DNA of 64,000 nt. Source: Psychromonas sp. L1A2. GTDB lineage: Bacteria; Pseudomonadota; Gammaproteobacteria; Enterobacterales; Psychromonadaceae. The stretch is from NCBI RefSeq assembly GCF_009828855.1, contig NZ_WUAG01000001.1, forward strand, positions 496,001 to 560,000, in the 5' to 3' direction. Both the position numbers and the translations under genes were made by a program. Under the pieces are notes generated by a model that saw only the letters and a list, made by a program, of their open reading frames with translations, had not been told where the DNA came from and did no database searches. Positions 47,822-56,803 of this stretch are shown here, piece by piece; within the stretch, counting starts at the first letter, position 1; every line of letters begins with the position of its first letter.

Positions 47822-47864
47822 CGGCAATGGTGTCATTATGACATCATTGCCGTTTGTGTTTTTT
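47822..47864 (+). terminator. Terminator after petC
   Basis: A 13-bp stem (47822-47834 region with its complement ending near 47852, one G-T pair, short loop) is followed by GTTTGTGTTTTTT. It lies about 28 bp after petC and separates petABC from sspAB. Confidence 0.85.
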
Positions 47865-47896
47865 AAGCACACATTTTTAACTACTAGGGGTATTCC

Positions 47897-48532
47897 ATGG
47901 CTGTAGCTGCAAATAAACGTTCAGTAATGACGTTGTTCTCAGGACCATCTGATTTATATAGTCACCAAACACGTATCGTGTTGGCTGAAAAAGGCGTTAA
48001 TGTCGACATTACGACTGTTGACGAAGAGAACCCATCTGAGGAGTTAGCTGAATTAACACCAAATAGTGACGTTCCTACATTAGTTGATCGTGAATTAGTT
48101 TTGTATAACTCTCGAATCATTATGGAATATTTAGATGAGCGTTTCCCTCATCCGCCATTAATGCCTGTCTACCCAGTTGAACGTGCTAAAAGCCGTTTAT
48201 TAATGCAACGTATTGAAAGTGAATGGTATCCATTAGTTGCTATCGTGATGTCTGATGATGCCGCTAAAGCTGAAGCTGCTCGTATTAAATTACGTGCTAA
48301 AATTCTTGAAGTTGCACCAGTGTTTGATCACTTCTCTTACTTTATGTCTGAAGAGTTTACGATTGTTGATTGTTACATGGCTCCGCTATTATGGCGTTTA
48401 CCTGAATTGAAAATTGATCTAGGCTATGACAATGTAACTGGATTAAAAAGTTATATGGTTAAAGTGTTTGAGCGTGAATCGTTCCAAGCATCAATGACTG
48501 AAACTGAACGTGAAATTCGCATTGGCGGTTAA
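47897..48532 (+). CDS. sspA: Stringent starvation protein A
   Basis: SspA has a glutathione S-transferase fold but no GST activity; it binds RNA polymerase and affects stationary-phase and stress transcription. The 211 residues match the family: MTLFSGPSDLYSHQTRIVLAEKGV, the PTLVDRELVLYNSRIIMEYLDERFPHPPLMP segment and a helical C-terminal domain. It lies 25 bp before sspB, the standard pair downstream of rpsI/petABC. Confidence 0.96.
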   Translation: MAVAANKRSVMTLFSGPSDLYSHQTRIVLAEKGVNVDITTVDEENPSEELAELTPNSDVPTLVDRELVLYNSRIIMEYLDERFPHPPLMPVYPVERAKSRLLMQRIESEWYPLVAIVMSDDAAKAEAARIKLRAKILEVAPVFDHFSYFMSEEFTIVDCYMAPLLWRLPELKIDLGYDNVTGLKSYMVKVFERESFQASMTETEREIRIGG

Positions 48533-48557
48533 TTCTTTAAATTGGTAGGTATTTAAA

Positions 48558-48983
48558 ATGTCGGAAATGTTAGTACAACGCCCTTATTTAATGCGCGCTT
48601 TCTACAACTGGATAGTTGATAGTGAATGCACGCCTCATGTAATTGTTGATGCAACAAAACCACATGTTGATGTACCACAGCAGTTTATAGAAAACGGTAA
48701 GATCGTATTAAATATAGCGCCTAACTCAGTGGTTGCTTTTTCCTTAGATGATGAAGCATTATCCTTTAATGCAAGATTCTCTGGTCAACCTATGCAAGTG
48801 TATATTCCTTTATATGCTATCGAAGGCATATATGCACGCGAGAATGGCGCTGGCACTATTTTCCCTGATGAACCTGCTTACGAAAAATTTGATATGCCTT
48901 TACAGTCTATTGAAGACAATAAAGACGTAAAACAAAGTGGTAAAGGTTCAGGTAAAAAGCCTACGTTAACTGTCGTTAAATAA
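48558..48983 (+). CDS. sspB: ClpXP adaptor SspB
   Basis: SspB binds ssrA-tagged proteins from stalled ribosomes and delivers them to ClpXP. The 141 residues have the substrate-binding domain (RPYLMRAFYNWIVDSECTPHVIVD, NIAPNSVVAFSLDD, ARFSGQPMQVYIP) and an acidic flexible linker. The C-terminal tail KPTLTVVK matches the ClpX-docking motif. A terminator follows at once. Confidence 0.96.
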   Translation: MSEMLVQRPYLMRAFYNWIVDSECTPHVIVDATKPHVDVPQQFIENGKIVLNIAPNSVVAFSLDDEALSFNARFSGQPMQVYIPLYAIEGIYARENGAGTIFPDEPAYEKFDMPLQSIEDNKDVKQSGKGSGKKPTLTVVK

Positions 48984-49011
48984 TGCATTAAATAGCAATC
49001 AATATTTAATT

Positions 49012-49037
49012 AAAAAACCGAGCTTTGCTCGGTTTTT
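49012..49037 (+). terminator. Terminator after sspB
   Basis: An 11-bp stem (AAAAACCGAGC with its complement, 3-nt loop) ends in five T and lies 29 bp after the sspB stop. The A-rich left arm could make it work in both directions. Confidence 0.88.
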
Positions 49038-49071
49038 GTCTTTTAGCAATTAAAATTACATTAAATAATTA

Positions 49072-49390
49072 TACCGATTACATTAAATATGTTATCTAAA
49101 TTTTGCGCTGGAAAAATGACTTAGTTTAAGGCGAAAATTGAGCTAATACCAAAAGAATTAATAAGGTGATCATTTTTGCTGGTTAACCCCCCCTAACTGC
49201 GTTGTGAGTTTTGAAGTGAGAACAACTATCTCCTACAACTCACGCCTTATTAGTGTTAATTTTTCCTACGCAATCTCTGAACATTTATTTAATTCCATTG
49301 GTATAACTGGTTATTCGCTTTACGAATTTACAACGAAGAAATAAGTTATTTTAACAAATAAAATAGATAAGCTATTTATTGTGATTGGTA
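49072..49390 (-). repeat. MITE-like element, family A, copy 2 (interrupted)
   Basis: On the minus strand this matches the element at 10523-10682: both ends (TACCAATCACA and TGTAATCGGTA) and inner blocks such as the GCGCAAAATTTAGATAAC stretch are shared. It is flanked by TTA on both sides (49069-49071 and 49391-49393). Removing the inserted family B element and one TAA copy leaves 159 bp, the size of copy 1. Confidence 0.82.
49147..49303. repeat. MITE-like element, family B, inserted in family A copy
   Basis: This 157-bp insert starts TACCAAAAGAATTAA and ends TTAATTCCATTGGTA, giving imperfect terminal inverted repeats of about 20 bp. It is flanked by TAA on both sides (49144-49146 and 49304-49306), a 3-bp target duplication. 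It codes for no protein. Its ends resemble those of family A only in the outer TACC(A/G)A. Confidence 0.78.
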
Positions 49391-49414
49391 TTACAACAAC
49401 ATAATCAGTATTTA

Positions 49415-49450
49415 TAAAAAAGCCCATCTGGGTAAACCAAGATGGGCTCT
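49415..49450 (-). terminator. Terminator after the ATP-grasp gene
   Basis: Read on the minus strand, a 10-bp stem (AGCCCATCTT-type arms with a loop of about 10 nt) is followed by six T. It lies about 25 bp after the stop of the ATP-grasp gene. Confidence 0.85.
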
Positions 49451-49474
49451 ATAAGATAATGAGTTGTGGCTAAG

Positions 49475-50446
49475 TTAAGAATCGACTTCAACTAACGGTG
49501 TTTCTGCAAAATGTTTTTTACAAAAAGCGACCCGTTCTTCCACTGTCATTTGATCGGCATTGGTTAAACTCTCAATGAGTTTTAAACGCGGCAGAATACC
49601 TGTCCCGTTTGCAATTTGAATCGCTAATCCAGGGCGAGCATTGAGTTCTAACAGCATAGGACCTAAATCACGATCGAGTACCATATCCGTTCCCAGATAA
49701 CCCATACCTGACATTTCATAACAGCTTGCTGCTAGATAGATTAAACGCTCCCATTTAGGCACGTTAAGCAGCTTTAACTCTTTATCTGTGTCTGGGTGAC
49801 GTTCAATAGGTAAATCGAATTGAACAGCATTAACGGCTTTGCCTGTTGCTATATCAATACCGACACCAACAGCTCCTTGATGCAAATTGGCTTTACCATC
49901 GGAAGCCGCTGTTGATAAACGCATCATCGCCATAACAGGGAAGCCTTTAAACACGATCACTCGTACATCAGGCACACCTTCAAAGCTGAATCCATCAAAG
50001 GCACTATCAAATTGAATTAAACCTTCTACAACCGCTACGTCGGCACTACCACCAAGACTAAATAAGCCTGCTAAAATATCAGTAACATGACGTTTTATAT
50101 CTGCTAATGTTTCTTCATTGCCATTAGGTTTGTAGTAACGCCCATTTTTGATTTTAGTAATAACTAAAATGCCTTTACCACCGCTGCCTTTTGCGGGTTT
50201 AATAACAAATCCTGGCGTGTCTATAATAAACTGTTCAACGGTTTCCACTTCAGCTTGCATAGAAATAACACCAAGTAGGGCAGGTGTGGTCACATTTGCT
50301 TCACGTGCAATGATTTTAGTTTTTAGCTTATTATCTACTAAAGGATATAAACGACGGGGATTATAACGGCCAATATATCCGCTGTTACGTTGGTTCATCC
50401 CCATAATGCCTTTCTTTTTTAACTTAAAAGGACTAGAAAAAAACAT
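49475..50446 (-). CDS. RimK-related ATP-grasp ligase (alpha-L-glutamate ligase-like)
   Basis: The 323-residue product is an ATP-grasp enzyme related to glutamate ligases such as RimK, predicted to form an amide or peptide bond using ATP. ATP-binding features are visible: the lysine-glycine loop KPAKGSGGKGILVI near residue 92, VRVIVFKGFPVMAMMRL, and the metal-binding LLELNARPGLAIQIAN near the C-terminus. There is no signal peptide, so it acts in the cytoplasm. The ATG lies 3 bp beyond the stop of the 7TM gene, with its AAGGA ribosome binding site inside that gene's end, implying coupled translation. The real substrate is unknown. Confidence 0.85.
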   Translation of the reverse strand: MFFSSPFKLKKKGIMGMNQRNSGYIGRYNPRRLYPLVDNKLKTKIIAREANVTTPALLGVISMQAEVETVEQFIIDTPGFVIKPAKGSGGKGILVITKIKNGRYYKPNGNEETLADIKRHVTDILAGLFSLGGSADVAVVEGLIQFDSAFDGFSFEGVPDVRVIVFKGFPVMAMMRLSTAASDGKANLHQGAVGVGIDIATGKAVNAVQFDLPIERHPDTDKELKLLNVPKWERLIYLAASCYEMSGMGYLGTDMVLDRDLGPMLLELNARPGLAIQIANGTGILPRLKLIESLTNADQMTVEERVAFCKKHFAETPLVEVDS

Positions 50447-50449
50447 ACT

Positions 50450-51988
50450 TTATTCCTTGTCCGCTAGAGGTTTGAAACGACGTAGCTCTAACAAGCGATA
50501 GCCTGTATAGCTACCTAATACCAAGACAAATGACATCACCACAAACTGTAAGCCAATAAAGTTAAACATTAGATGTCGAGCCAATTCATTACTCATAATA
50601 AAATAAGCGAATACTGCAACGACTAAACTACCACCACCTTGTGTAAAGACTTCTTTTGGCCCTTCTTCTTCCCATAAAACAGACATACGTTCAATCGTCC
50701 AAGATAGGATGATCATCGGAAAGAAAGTCACTTTTAACCCTTCGGTTAAACCTAATTTGTAAGACAGAACACCAAATAGTGCGATCAATAAAATAACCAT
50801 AATGATCACGGTTGATATTCGGGATACCAAGAGTAAATTGAGGTGTGATAGGTAAGAACGGATAAATAGTCCAACTGCTACTAACAAAATGAAACCAACT
50901 AAACCCGTGATTAAGCTAGTTTGTATAAAGGCCATCGCGATTAACACTGGCATAAAAGTACCTGATGTTTTTAAACCTATCAAAACACGCATGATGACGA
51001 CAATTAATACGCCTAGCGGGATCATTAAGATACCTTTAAATAGTGATTGATCTTCAACAGGTAAGCTATGAATTGAGAAGTTAAATAAGTGTTCATTATC
51101 GGTTTTTTGTAAGATAGCAGCTAATGCTGGTTGATCCTGTTGGATCATTGAGAAACTTACTTTTGAGTTAACACCACCGGTTAATTCTAATAAAGCTTTA
51201 CCACTTTGATCCCATAGTAATAGATCACTACGATCAACATCTTTTACTGAGGAAGCATCGAACAAATGAGATTCAATTTTGCCGTCTTTTTCCTGAAAAA
51301 CTTCGACTAATGGTTGCAAGTGTTGGCGGCGACGTCCATCCTCTAAAACGAGAGCACCAATTCTTTTTGTTGGAATTTTAGCTTCATTTAACAACGTAAT
51401 TAAAATATCAGTTTTTGATGCTTTACCTGCTAATACTAAACTAACGTTTTGATTAGGATCATCTGCATTAAGTTGCTTCAATACTTCGCGTGTAAAACTA
51501 AATGCATCGGCACTGGTTTTCAACGCATCTTTTATGATATCTGAACCTGCTGCTAGGTCGGCTGCAACACCCGCTGCGCCATATTCAACTTCATGAAGTT
51601 CAGGCATTTTATTAATGGTTTGATCAGTGCTTCCATCATCAACTAATAATTGAATATTATAATAAAGAGTCTGTGGGCCGTTTATTTCTCGAATAGTCCA
51701 TTGCGCCTGAGGGTTATTATTTTCATATAAGAAAGATAACCCATAACCTGGTGATGCTGCATTTTGACTTATTTGTGTATAACCTGCTTGGCTATTGGGT
51801 GTCGTTAATGAAGCTAGTACAGGCTTTCCTGTTGCTTCAAACTCAACCTTTGCATCTATGTTCCAAACAGAACGTGTTTCACCTGGCATCCAAGGAATGT
51901 CAAATGCTAAATGACGTTGTACTGTTTGAAATACCCCTAGAAAAAACAACCCTGCAACTAAGGTAAAAAAGAAAATACGAGCATTCAT
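50450..51988 (-). CDS. Inactive transglutaminase-like protein fused to seven membrane helices
   Basis: The 512-residue protein has one N-terminal membrane segment (about 5-22) and a large periplasmic region (about 25-300) resembling an inactive transglutaminase domain. A C-terminal block of about seven membrane helices follows (about 315-500; for example ILMIPLGVLIVVIMRVLIGL and LVGFILLVAVGLFI). The transglutaminase-like part shows no clear Cys-His-Asp triad: I find no cysteine in it. Such proteins occur in three-gene sets with an ATP-grasp ligase and a retropepsin-like protease, exactly as here. The spacing is 9 bp to the protease gene before it and 3 bp to the ligase gene after it. Its role is unknown; a membrane platform or sensor for a peptide product is a guess. 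Confidence 0.82.
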   Translation of the reverse strand: MNARIFFFTLVAGLFFLGVFQTVQRHLAFDIPWMPGETRSVWNIDAKVEFEATGKPVLASLTTPNSQAGYTQISQNAASPGYGLSFLYENNNPQAQWTIREINGPQTLYYNIQLLVDDGSTDQTINKMPELHEVEYGAAGVAADLAAGSDIIKDALKTSADAFSFTREVLKQLNADDPNQNVSLVLAGKASKTDILITLLNEAKIPTKRIGALVLEDGRRRQHLQPLVEVFQEKDGKIESHLFDASSVKDVDRSDLLLWDQSGKALLELTGGVNSKVSFSMIQQDQPALAAILQKTDNEHLFNFSIHSLPVEDQSLFKGILMIPLGVLIVVIMRVLIGLKTSGTFMPVLIAMAFIQTSLITGLVGFILLVAVGLFIRSYLSHLNLLLVSRISTVIIMVILLIALFGVLSYKLGLTEGLKVTFFPMIILSWTIERMSVLWEEEGPKEVFTQGGGSLVVAVFAYFIMSNELARHLMFNFIGLQFVVMSFVLVLGSYTGYRLLELRRFKPLADKE

Positions 51989-51997
51989 AAATGATTC

Positions 51998-52771
51998 CTA
52001 TTTTGTATCTTGGGGTTGATATTTTGGATAAATATAATCTTTACTTACATCTACCATAATCACATCTTGCATAAAACTGCGGCCAATTAAAACGGCATAT
52101 TCCATATGTTGACGATTGGTTAAGGTAAATTCTGAACGATGTGCGACACCACCAATTTGTACATGTAATTCGACAACAGGTCGTCGGTCATATTCACCAG
52201 GCTCACTGGATTGAAGTATTCTTACATAGCGAAGGACACGGGCTTCAATTATTTGTTCTTTTTGGTCTTGATCGTGAGAAATATTGAATCTAACCCAGTT
52301 CTTTCCATCACGTTCAAACTCTTGAATATCTAATGCGTTGATAGATGAAGTTGCTGCTCCAGTATCGATACGAGCTTTAAAGTTTTCCTTTGCTTTTGTT
52401 ACATAAATCCATTCGGTTTGACCTAAAATAGTTTTATCTGAGCTAGTTCGTTTTGTTGTGTTTTTAGCTGCAATGTTAGTCCTTCTTATTACAGGTTTTG
52501 CAGCTACTTTCTGCTTTAACTTTTCATCAAGTTCTAATTTTTCTTGTTGTACTTTCTCTAAATCTGTTTTATTTTTTTCTAATGCTTTTTGTTTTTCTTC
52601 AATATCTGCTTTAGATTCTATTAAAGCCGTTTCTAAATCGGTAATTTTATTTGCTTGTTCTTGAAGCGTTGTTTGTACTTTTTGCGCTTCTTCATCTGTT
52701 GAAATAGAAATACATCCAACGGTCAAAAATAAGGTTGAAAGTGTAATGATGGCCGTTCTCTTAAAAAGCAT
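51998..52771 (-). CDS. Retropepsin-like lipoprotein ('ATP-dependent zinc protease' family)
   Basis: The 257-residue product starts with a lipoprotein signal (lipobox LTVGC, lipidated Cys20). A charged coiled coil (about 28-92) and a basic linker follow. The C-terminal domain (about 115-250) belongs to the family often named putative ATP-dependent zinc protease. That domain shows the motif ARIDTGAATSS (Asp136), typical of retroviral-type aspartic proteases, and I see no zinc-binding HExxH. It should therefore sit on the periplasmic side of a membrane and may act as a dimeric aspartic protease. It is the first gene of the cassette with the 7TM and ATP-grasp genes. Confidence 0.82.
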   Translation of the reverse strand: MLFKRTAIITLSTLFLTVGCISISTDEEAQKVQTTLQEQANKITDLETALIESKADIEEKQKALEKNKTDLEKVQQEKLELDEKLKQKVAAKPVIRRTNIAAKNTTKRTSSDKTILGQTEWIYVTKAKENFKARIDTGAATSSINALDIQEFERDGKNWVRFNISHDQDQKEQIIEARVLRYVRILQSSEPGEYDRRPVVELHVQIGGVAHRSEFTLTNRQHMEYAVLIGRSFMQDVIMVDVSKDYIYPKYQPQDTK

Positions 52772-52886
52772 GAAGGTTCCTTTGATAGACGTTAAAAATT
52801 AAAAAAATATGGTATCAGTTTGCATTATAAATAGCAGTGATAAATTATGATCATGATTGTTTGTTTATGAATTAAAATACCTTTAA

Positions 52887-54257
52887 TTAAGTAGGTAAAA
52901 CATTTTTAAGCCAATGTTTTTTATGAACTCGGTGTAATACCATTAATACTTTAATTAATTCTTCTGATAACGCGATAATATAAGCCTCAACTAAAGTGAA
53001 GTTATAATATTTCACTGCGATAAAGGTTAATGGTATTCCGACACACCACATGCAAAAAATATCCATGAATGTACTGTAATTTATATCACCTCCGCTACGT
53101 AATACGCCGATAATGCCAATAAAGTTTATAACTCGTATAAATAAAGCACAGGCAAGTACTAATAAAACTTGCGAAGCACTTGTTGTTGCTGATTCAGAGA
53201 GTGTTGGAAAAAAAGATAATACTGGCTCTCTGAAATAGATAATTAACGGAACAAATATAAACGCTAAAACAGGAACAAATAAAATAAAAGTCCAAGCTTG
53301 TTGCCATGCTCTATCAAAGGCCTTTGCACCTAATTCATGGCCGATCATTGTTCCACTGGCAATAGCGACACCAATAAATAGTGCAAACACAGTTTGTTCA
53401 ATAGTCGACACCATACTTATTACTGCTAATTCTTGTACGCCTATCATTGCAAATATTAAAGTGTATACGAAAACACCTAATGCCCATCCACTGTCATGTA
53501 ATACCATTGGAATGGCTAGTTTTAAATAACGGCGTATATCAAGAATAGAAAGTGCTGCTTTAATTTCTTCAATACTTGCGATAACAAAGGTTCGCCATTT
53601 AGCAATAAACAGCATTAATAATATCATTTGAATGGCGCGAGCTAAAAAAGTTCCCCAAGCACTTCCTTCTACGCCCATTGCTGGTATGCCCCAGTGTCCA
53701 AAAATAAGAAGGTAATTAAAGAATGCATTAAGCGGTAACACTAAAAAGCTAATGTTCATCGCTGTTTTGGTGTCTCCTGCTGAGCGTAAGGCTGTTTCTA
53801 AAGGCAATACAACAGCAATAAATAGAAAGCTATAAGCAGTGATTTTTAAATATTGATCTGCATAATTTAACAGTTCAACATCGTTACTCGCCAATTCTGT
53901 CACTGTATTTGGTGAAAGCACATAAAAAACAACAAAGGGAAGGGTAACTAATAGACTAATTAATAAAGAGGTGATTAAACTGCGGCGTAAACCAGAAAGT
54001 TCTTTGGCTCCATAATATTGAGCTGCGAGTACACCTCCTGCATGACTAACGCCAACCATCATTAATAAATTGAAGAAAAATACTTTATTACCTAAGCCTA
54101 CCGCTGCAATTTCAGCTTCGCCTAATTGGCTAACCATTAATATATCGACTAAGCCTAAAAAGGAATATAGTAATGATTGAAGAGTAATTGGCAGAGCAAT
54201 GGTCCAAAGCTTTTTCTGAAAGGTTTTGTTTTGAAAAGTTATTATTTTATTTTTCAT
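52887..54257 (-). CDS. MATE family efflux transporter
   Basis: The 456-residue protein has about twelve membrane spans in two related halves, typical of MATE (NorM/DinF-type) transporters that export drugs or toxic metabolites using sodium or proton gradients. Family features include LWTIALPITLQSLLYSFLGLVDILMVSQLGEAEIAAVGLG and, in the second half, VLHDSGWALGVFVYTLIFAMIG, shown here in part. No regulator is adjacent. Substrate cannot be inferred. The gap to lnt is short (66 bp), so it may be read through from the upstream cluster. Confidence 0.9.
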   Translation of the reverse strand: MKNKIITFQNKTFQKKLWTIALPITLQSLLYSFLGLVDILMVSQLGEAEIAAVGLGNKVFFFNLLMMVGVSHAGGVLAAQYYGAKELSGLRRSLITSLLISLLVTLPFVVFYVLSPNTVTELASNDVELLNYADQYLKITAYSFLFIAVVLPLETALRSAGDTKTAMNISFLVLPLNAFFNYLLIFGHWGIPAMGVEGSAWGTFLARAIQMILLMLFIAKWRTFVIASIEEIKAALSILDIRRYLKLAIPMVLHDSGWALGVFVYTLIFAMIGVQELAVISMVSTIEQTVFALFIGVAIASGTMIGHELGAKAFDRAWQQAWTFILFVPVLAFIFVPLIIYFREPVLSFFPTLSESATTSASQVLLVLACALFIRVINFIGIIGVLRSGGDINYSTFMDIFCMWCVGIPLTFIAVKYYNFTLVEAYIIALSEELIKVLMVLHRVHKKHWLKNVLPT

Positions 54258-54323
54258 AAAACACCTTAATAAACTTATTTATATAAATAGTCATGAAAGT
54301 AATGGTTCACTAAGGCGTTACGA

Positions 54324-55925
54324 TTAAGCAGCTTTTCTTTTAATTAAAATAAATGCTGATATTAATGATAATAGGCAGAAAATAAATAAGGGAGTTTGAC
54401 CTACTTGTTGATAAGGTGTTTGCCCATAAGCGGGTTGAACTGTGCGTCGTAATACCGCATCGGTATTAGAAGGTAAGCGACCAAGTTCATTGCCAAGGCT
54501 GTCATAAATAGCAGTAATACCATTGTTAGTACTACGTAATAATGGACGACCTAGCTCAATGGCGCGCATTCTTGCTATTTCTAAATGCTGAGCTGGACCG
54601 ATTGAGTCACCAAACCAAGCATCATTACTTAGGGTAATGATTAATCCAGTTTTTTCATGAACGTTTTTACGTAATAATTCAGGAAAAGCAATTTCGTAAC
54701 ATAACGCTGGTGCGAGTGTACTGTTTGAAAACTTCAAGTTTTCCTGTATTGCACCGCCACGCTGAAAGCTCGACATTGGCAAATTAAAATACGGTGCTAA
54801 AGGACGTAAAAGATCTTCAAAGGGAACAAATTCACCAATCGGTAATAATTGATGTTTAGCGTAGCGATTAGGGCTAGTTTGCGAGTAACCTTGGCCTGGA
54901 GGTAATTTTCCTAACATGATGATGCTATTGTAATAGTCTTTGTTATTAACATCATAATTAATAATACCTGTTAATAATGCTTTATTTTCCTCTGTAAACT
55001 TTAAAGACAAAGATTGTAAGAAGCGTTGCATATCAACTTCAAGGCCTGCAATTGCTGATTCTGGCCAAATAACAAGTTCAGTTTCTGCCGGTTTTTTAGC
55101 GGTAATAAGGTCATTTCCGCTGTTATCTTTACTGTTTTTAACCCCTGATAATTCTAAATATTTTAATATAGAAGGGTAGAGCTCGTTTGGCTCCCATTTT
55201 TTGTTCTGATCTATATTACCTTGTACCAAAGCCACTTTAATTGCAGGTTGTAATTCAGTAAAAGTAAGTTTTTTTAAGCTATAACCACTCATTACTAAAG
55301 CCAATATTAATAATGACGCTAATTTTTGTGACTTTTTAAGAATGAGGAGAGTAAGGCAAGCACAAATAAGTAGTATGGCTAAGGTGATGCCTTGAACGCC
55401 GACAATAGGAGCAAAACCAACCAGTACTGTATCTGCGTGGCTATAACCTAAATAAGCCCAAGGGAAACCAGTTAATACCCAGCCTCTCAGCCAATCGGTA
55501 ATTAACCACACACTAGGCATAATAAGCAATAATCGAATAACTGACGATTGAGTTGGGATTTTGTAAGTCAGCCATAGTGCAAGGGAAGGAAATAACGCTA
55601 AGTAAGCACACAACAATACAATTAATAACGCGCTGATGATAAGCGGCATGCCACCAAAAAGATCCATGCTGACATAGATCCAATGTAAGGTGGCCACAAA
55701 CATCGATAGGTTGAAAACAAAACTGACTAAAAACAGCTTCTTATGTTGCTGTTGTGTTTTTTTGAGCAATAAAAAAATGCCAATAAATGATGGATATAAA
55801 ACCCACCATTGTTGAAAAGGAGCAAAAGCAAATACTTGTATCGCCCCTAAAAAGGCAGCCGTTAATAATTGCGCTGATAAAGAAGACGTTGTTTTATTTA
55901 GCAGTTTGCTCAGGTATTTTTTCAA
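54324..55925 (-). CDS. lnt: Apolipoprotein N-acyltransferase
   Basis: Lnt adds the third acyl chain to the N-terminal cysteine of lipoproteins in the inner membrane. The 533 residues have an N-terminal block of about seven membrane helices (about 15-215), a periplasmic carbon-nitrogen hydrolase domain (about 228-500) and a final membrane helix. The catalytic Glu (VIWPESAIAG), Lys (AKHQLLPIGEFVPFE region) and Cys (ALCYEIAFPELL) are visible. It overlaps corC by 4 bp, as part of miaB-ybeZ-ybeY-corC-lnt, the E. coli order. Confidence 0.96.
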   Translation of the reverse strand: MKKYLSKLLNKTTSSLSAQLLTAAFLGAIQVFAFAPFQQWWVLYPSFIGIFLLLKKTQQQHKKLFLVSFVFNLSMFVATLHWIYVSMDLFGGMPLIISALLIVLLCAYLALFPSLALWLTYKIPTQSSVIRLLLIMPSVWLITDWLRGWVLTGFPWAYLGYSHADTVLVGFAPIVGVQGITLAILLICACLTLLILKKSQKLASLLILALVMSGYSLKKLTFTELQPAIKVALVQGNIDQNKKWEPNELYPSILKYLELSGVKNSKDNSGNDLITAKKPAETELVIWPESAIAGLEVDMQRFLQSLSLKFTEENKALLTGIINYDVNNKDYYNSIIMLGKLPPGQGYSQTSPNRYAKHQLLPIGEFVPFEDLLRPLAPYFNLPMSSFQRGGAIQENLKFSNSTLAPALCYEIAFPELLRKNVHEKTGLIITLSNDAWFGDSIGPAQHLEIARMRAIELGRPLLRSTNNGITAIYDSLGNELGRLPSNTDAVLRRTVQPAYGQTPYQQVGQTPLFIFCLLSLISAFILIKRKAA

Positions 55926-56794
55926 TCTTTTTTAAGCTCTTTTTTCAATTCTTTTGGAACGCGTACTTGTAGTTGTACCAAACGACGATTATCAGCATTA
56001 GTGACTTTAAATTTATGCTCATTAATGGTTATTTTCTCACCACGACTAGGCAAGTGCCCTAGTTCATGCAAGATTAAACCACCAATCGTATCCTGAATAT
56101 CAATATTATAATCAGTTTCGAAAAATTCATTAAAATCAGTTAATGTTGTTAATGCACTTACGGTAAAAGTACGTTTACCTATTTTACGAATTTCATCTTC
56201 TTCTTCGTAATCAAATTCATCTTCAATTTCACCAACAATCACTTCTAAAATATCTTCGATAGTCACTAAACCTGATACACCACCATATTCATCAACAACA
56301 ATCGCCATATGGTAACGTTGACTACGAAATTCTTTTAATAAAGTATCTAGTCGTTTACTTTCAGGAACAACAACGGCTTCTCTAAGAATATCTTCTATTT
56401 TGAAATCATCAGGATCAGAGCTAAAACCATATTGAATAAGGTCTTTTGCTAATAATAATCCAACAACATGGTCTTTATCTTCAGTAATAACTGGGAAGCG
56501 GGAGTGAGCTGAGTTAATAATTTCAGGTAGCAGCTCTTCAACTGGTTGGTGTAACCCCAATGTCACCATTTGTGAGCGTGGAATCATAATGTCTCGAACG
56601 CGCATTTTAGATACGTCGATAACACCTTTTATCATTTCTTTGGTTTTTTGATCGATAACTTGACGCTGTTTAGCGCTATCAATCACATCTAATAATTCAT
56701 CTTGGCTTTTAGGTTCACCTTGAAATAGGTTACCGATTTTATCGAACAGACCTTCTTTAGGCTGTTCGTTACTAGACTGAGAATCTTCCGACAT
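55922..56794 (-). CDS. corC: CorC/YbeX CBS-domain protein
   Basis: CorC (YbeX) is a soluble CBS-domain protein associated with magnesium and cobalt handling and, more recently, with ribosome metabolism. The 290 residues have an N-terminal helix region ([14 protein letters not shown]) and two CBS domains (about 70-195; [28 protein letters not shown], shown in part). A C-terminal transporter-associated domain follows ([37 protein letters not shown]). It lies between ybeY and lnt. Confidence 0.95.
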   Translation of the reverse strand: MSEDSQSSNEQPKEGLFDKIGNLFQGEPKSQDELLDVIDSAKQRQVIDQKTKEMIKGVIDVSKMRVRDIMIPRSQMVTLGLHQPVEELLPEIINSAHSRFPVITEDKDHVVGLLLAKDLIQYGFSSDPDDFKIEDILREAVVVPESKRLDTLLKEFRSQRYHMAIVVDEYGGVSGLVTIEDILEVIVGEIEDEFDYEEEDEIRKIGKRTFTVSALTTLTDFNEFFETDYNIDIQDTIGGLILHELGHLPSRGEKITINEHKFKVTNADNRRLVQLQVRVPKELKKELKKD

Positions 56795-56803
56795 TAATTT
56801 TAT

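Larger units (their letters stand above)
48984..49474. other. Convergent intergenic region with two terminators and nested repeats
   Basis: This 491-bp gap holds the sspB terminator (49012-49037), a family A MITE-like element (49072-49390) split by a family B element (49147-49303), and the minus-strand terminator of the ATP-grasp cassette (49415-49450). No protein-coding gene is visible. Confidence 0.8.
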
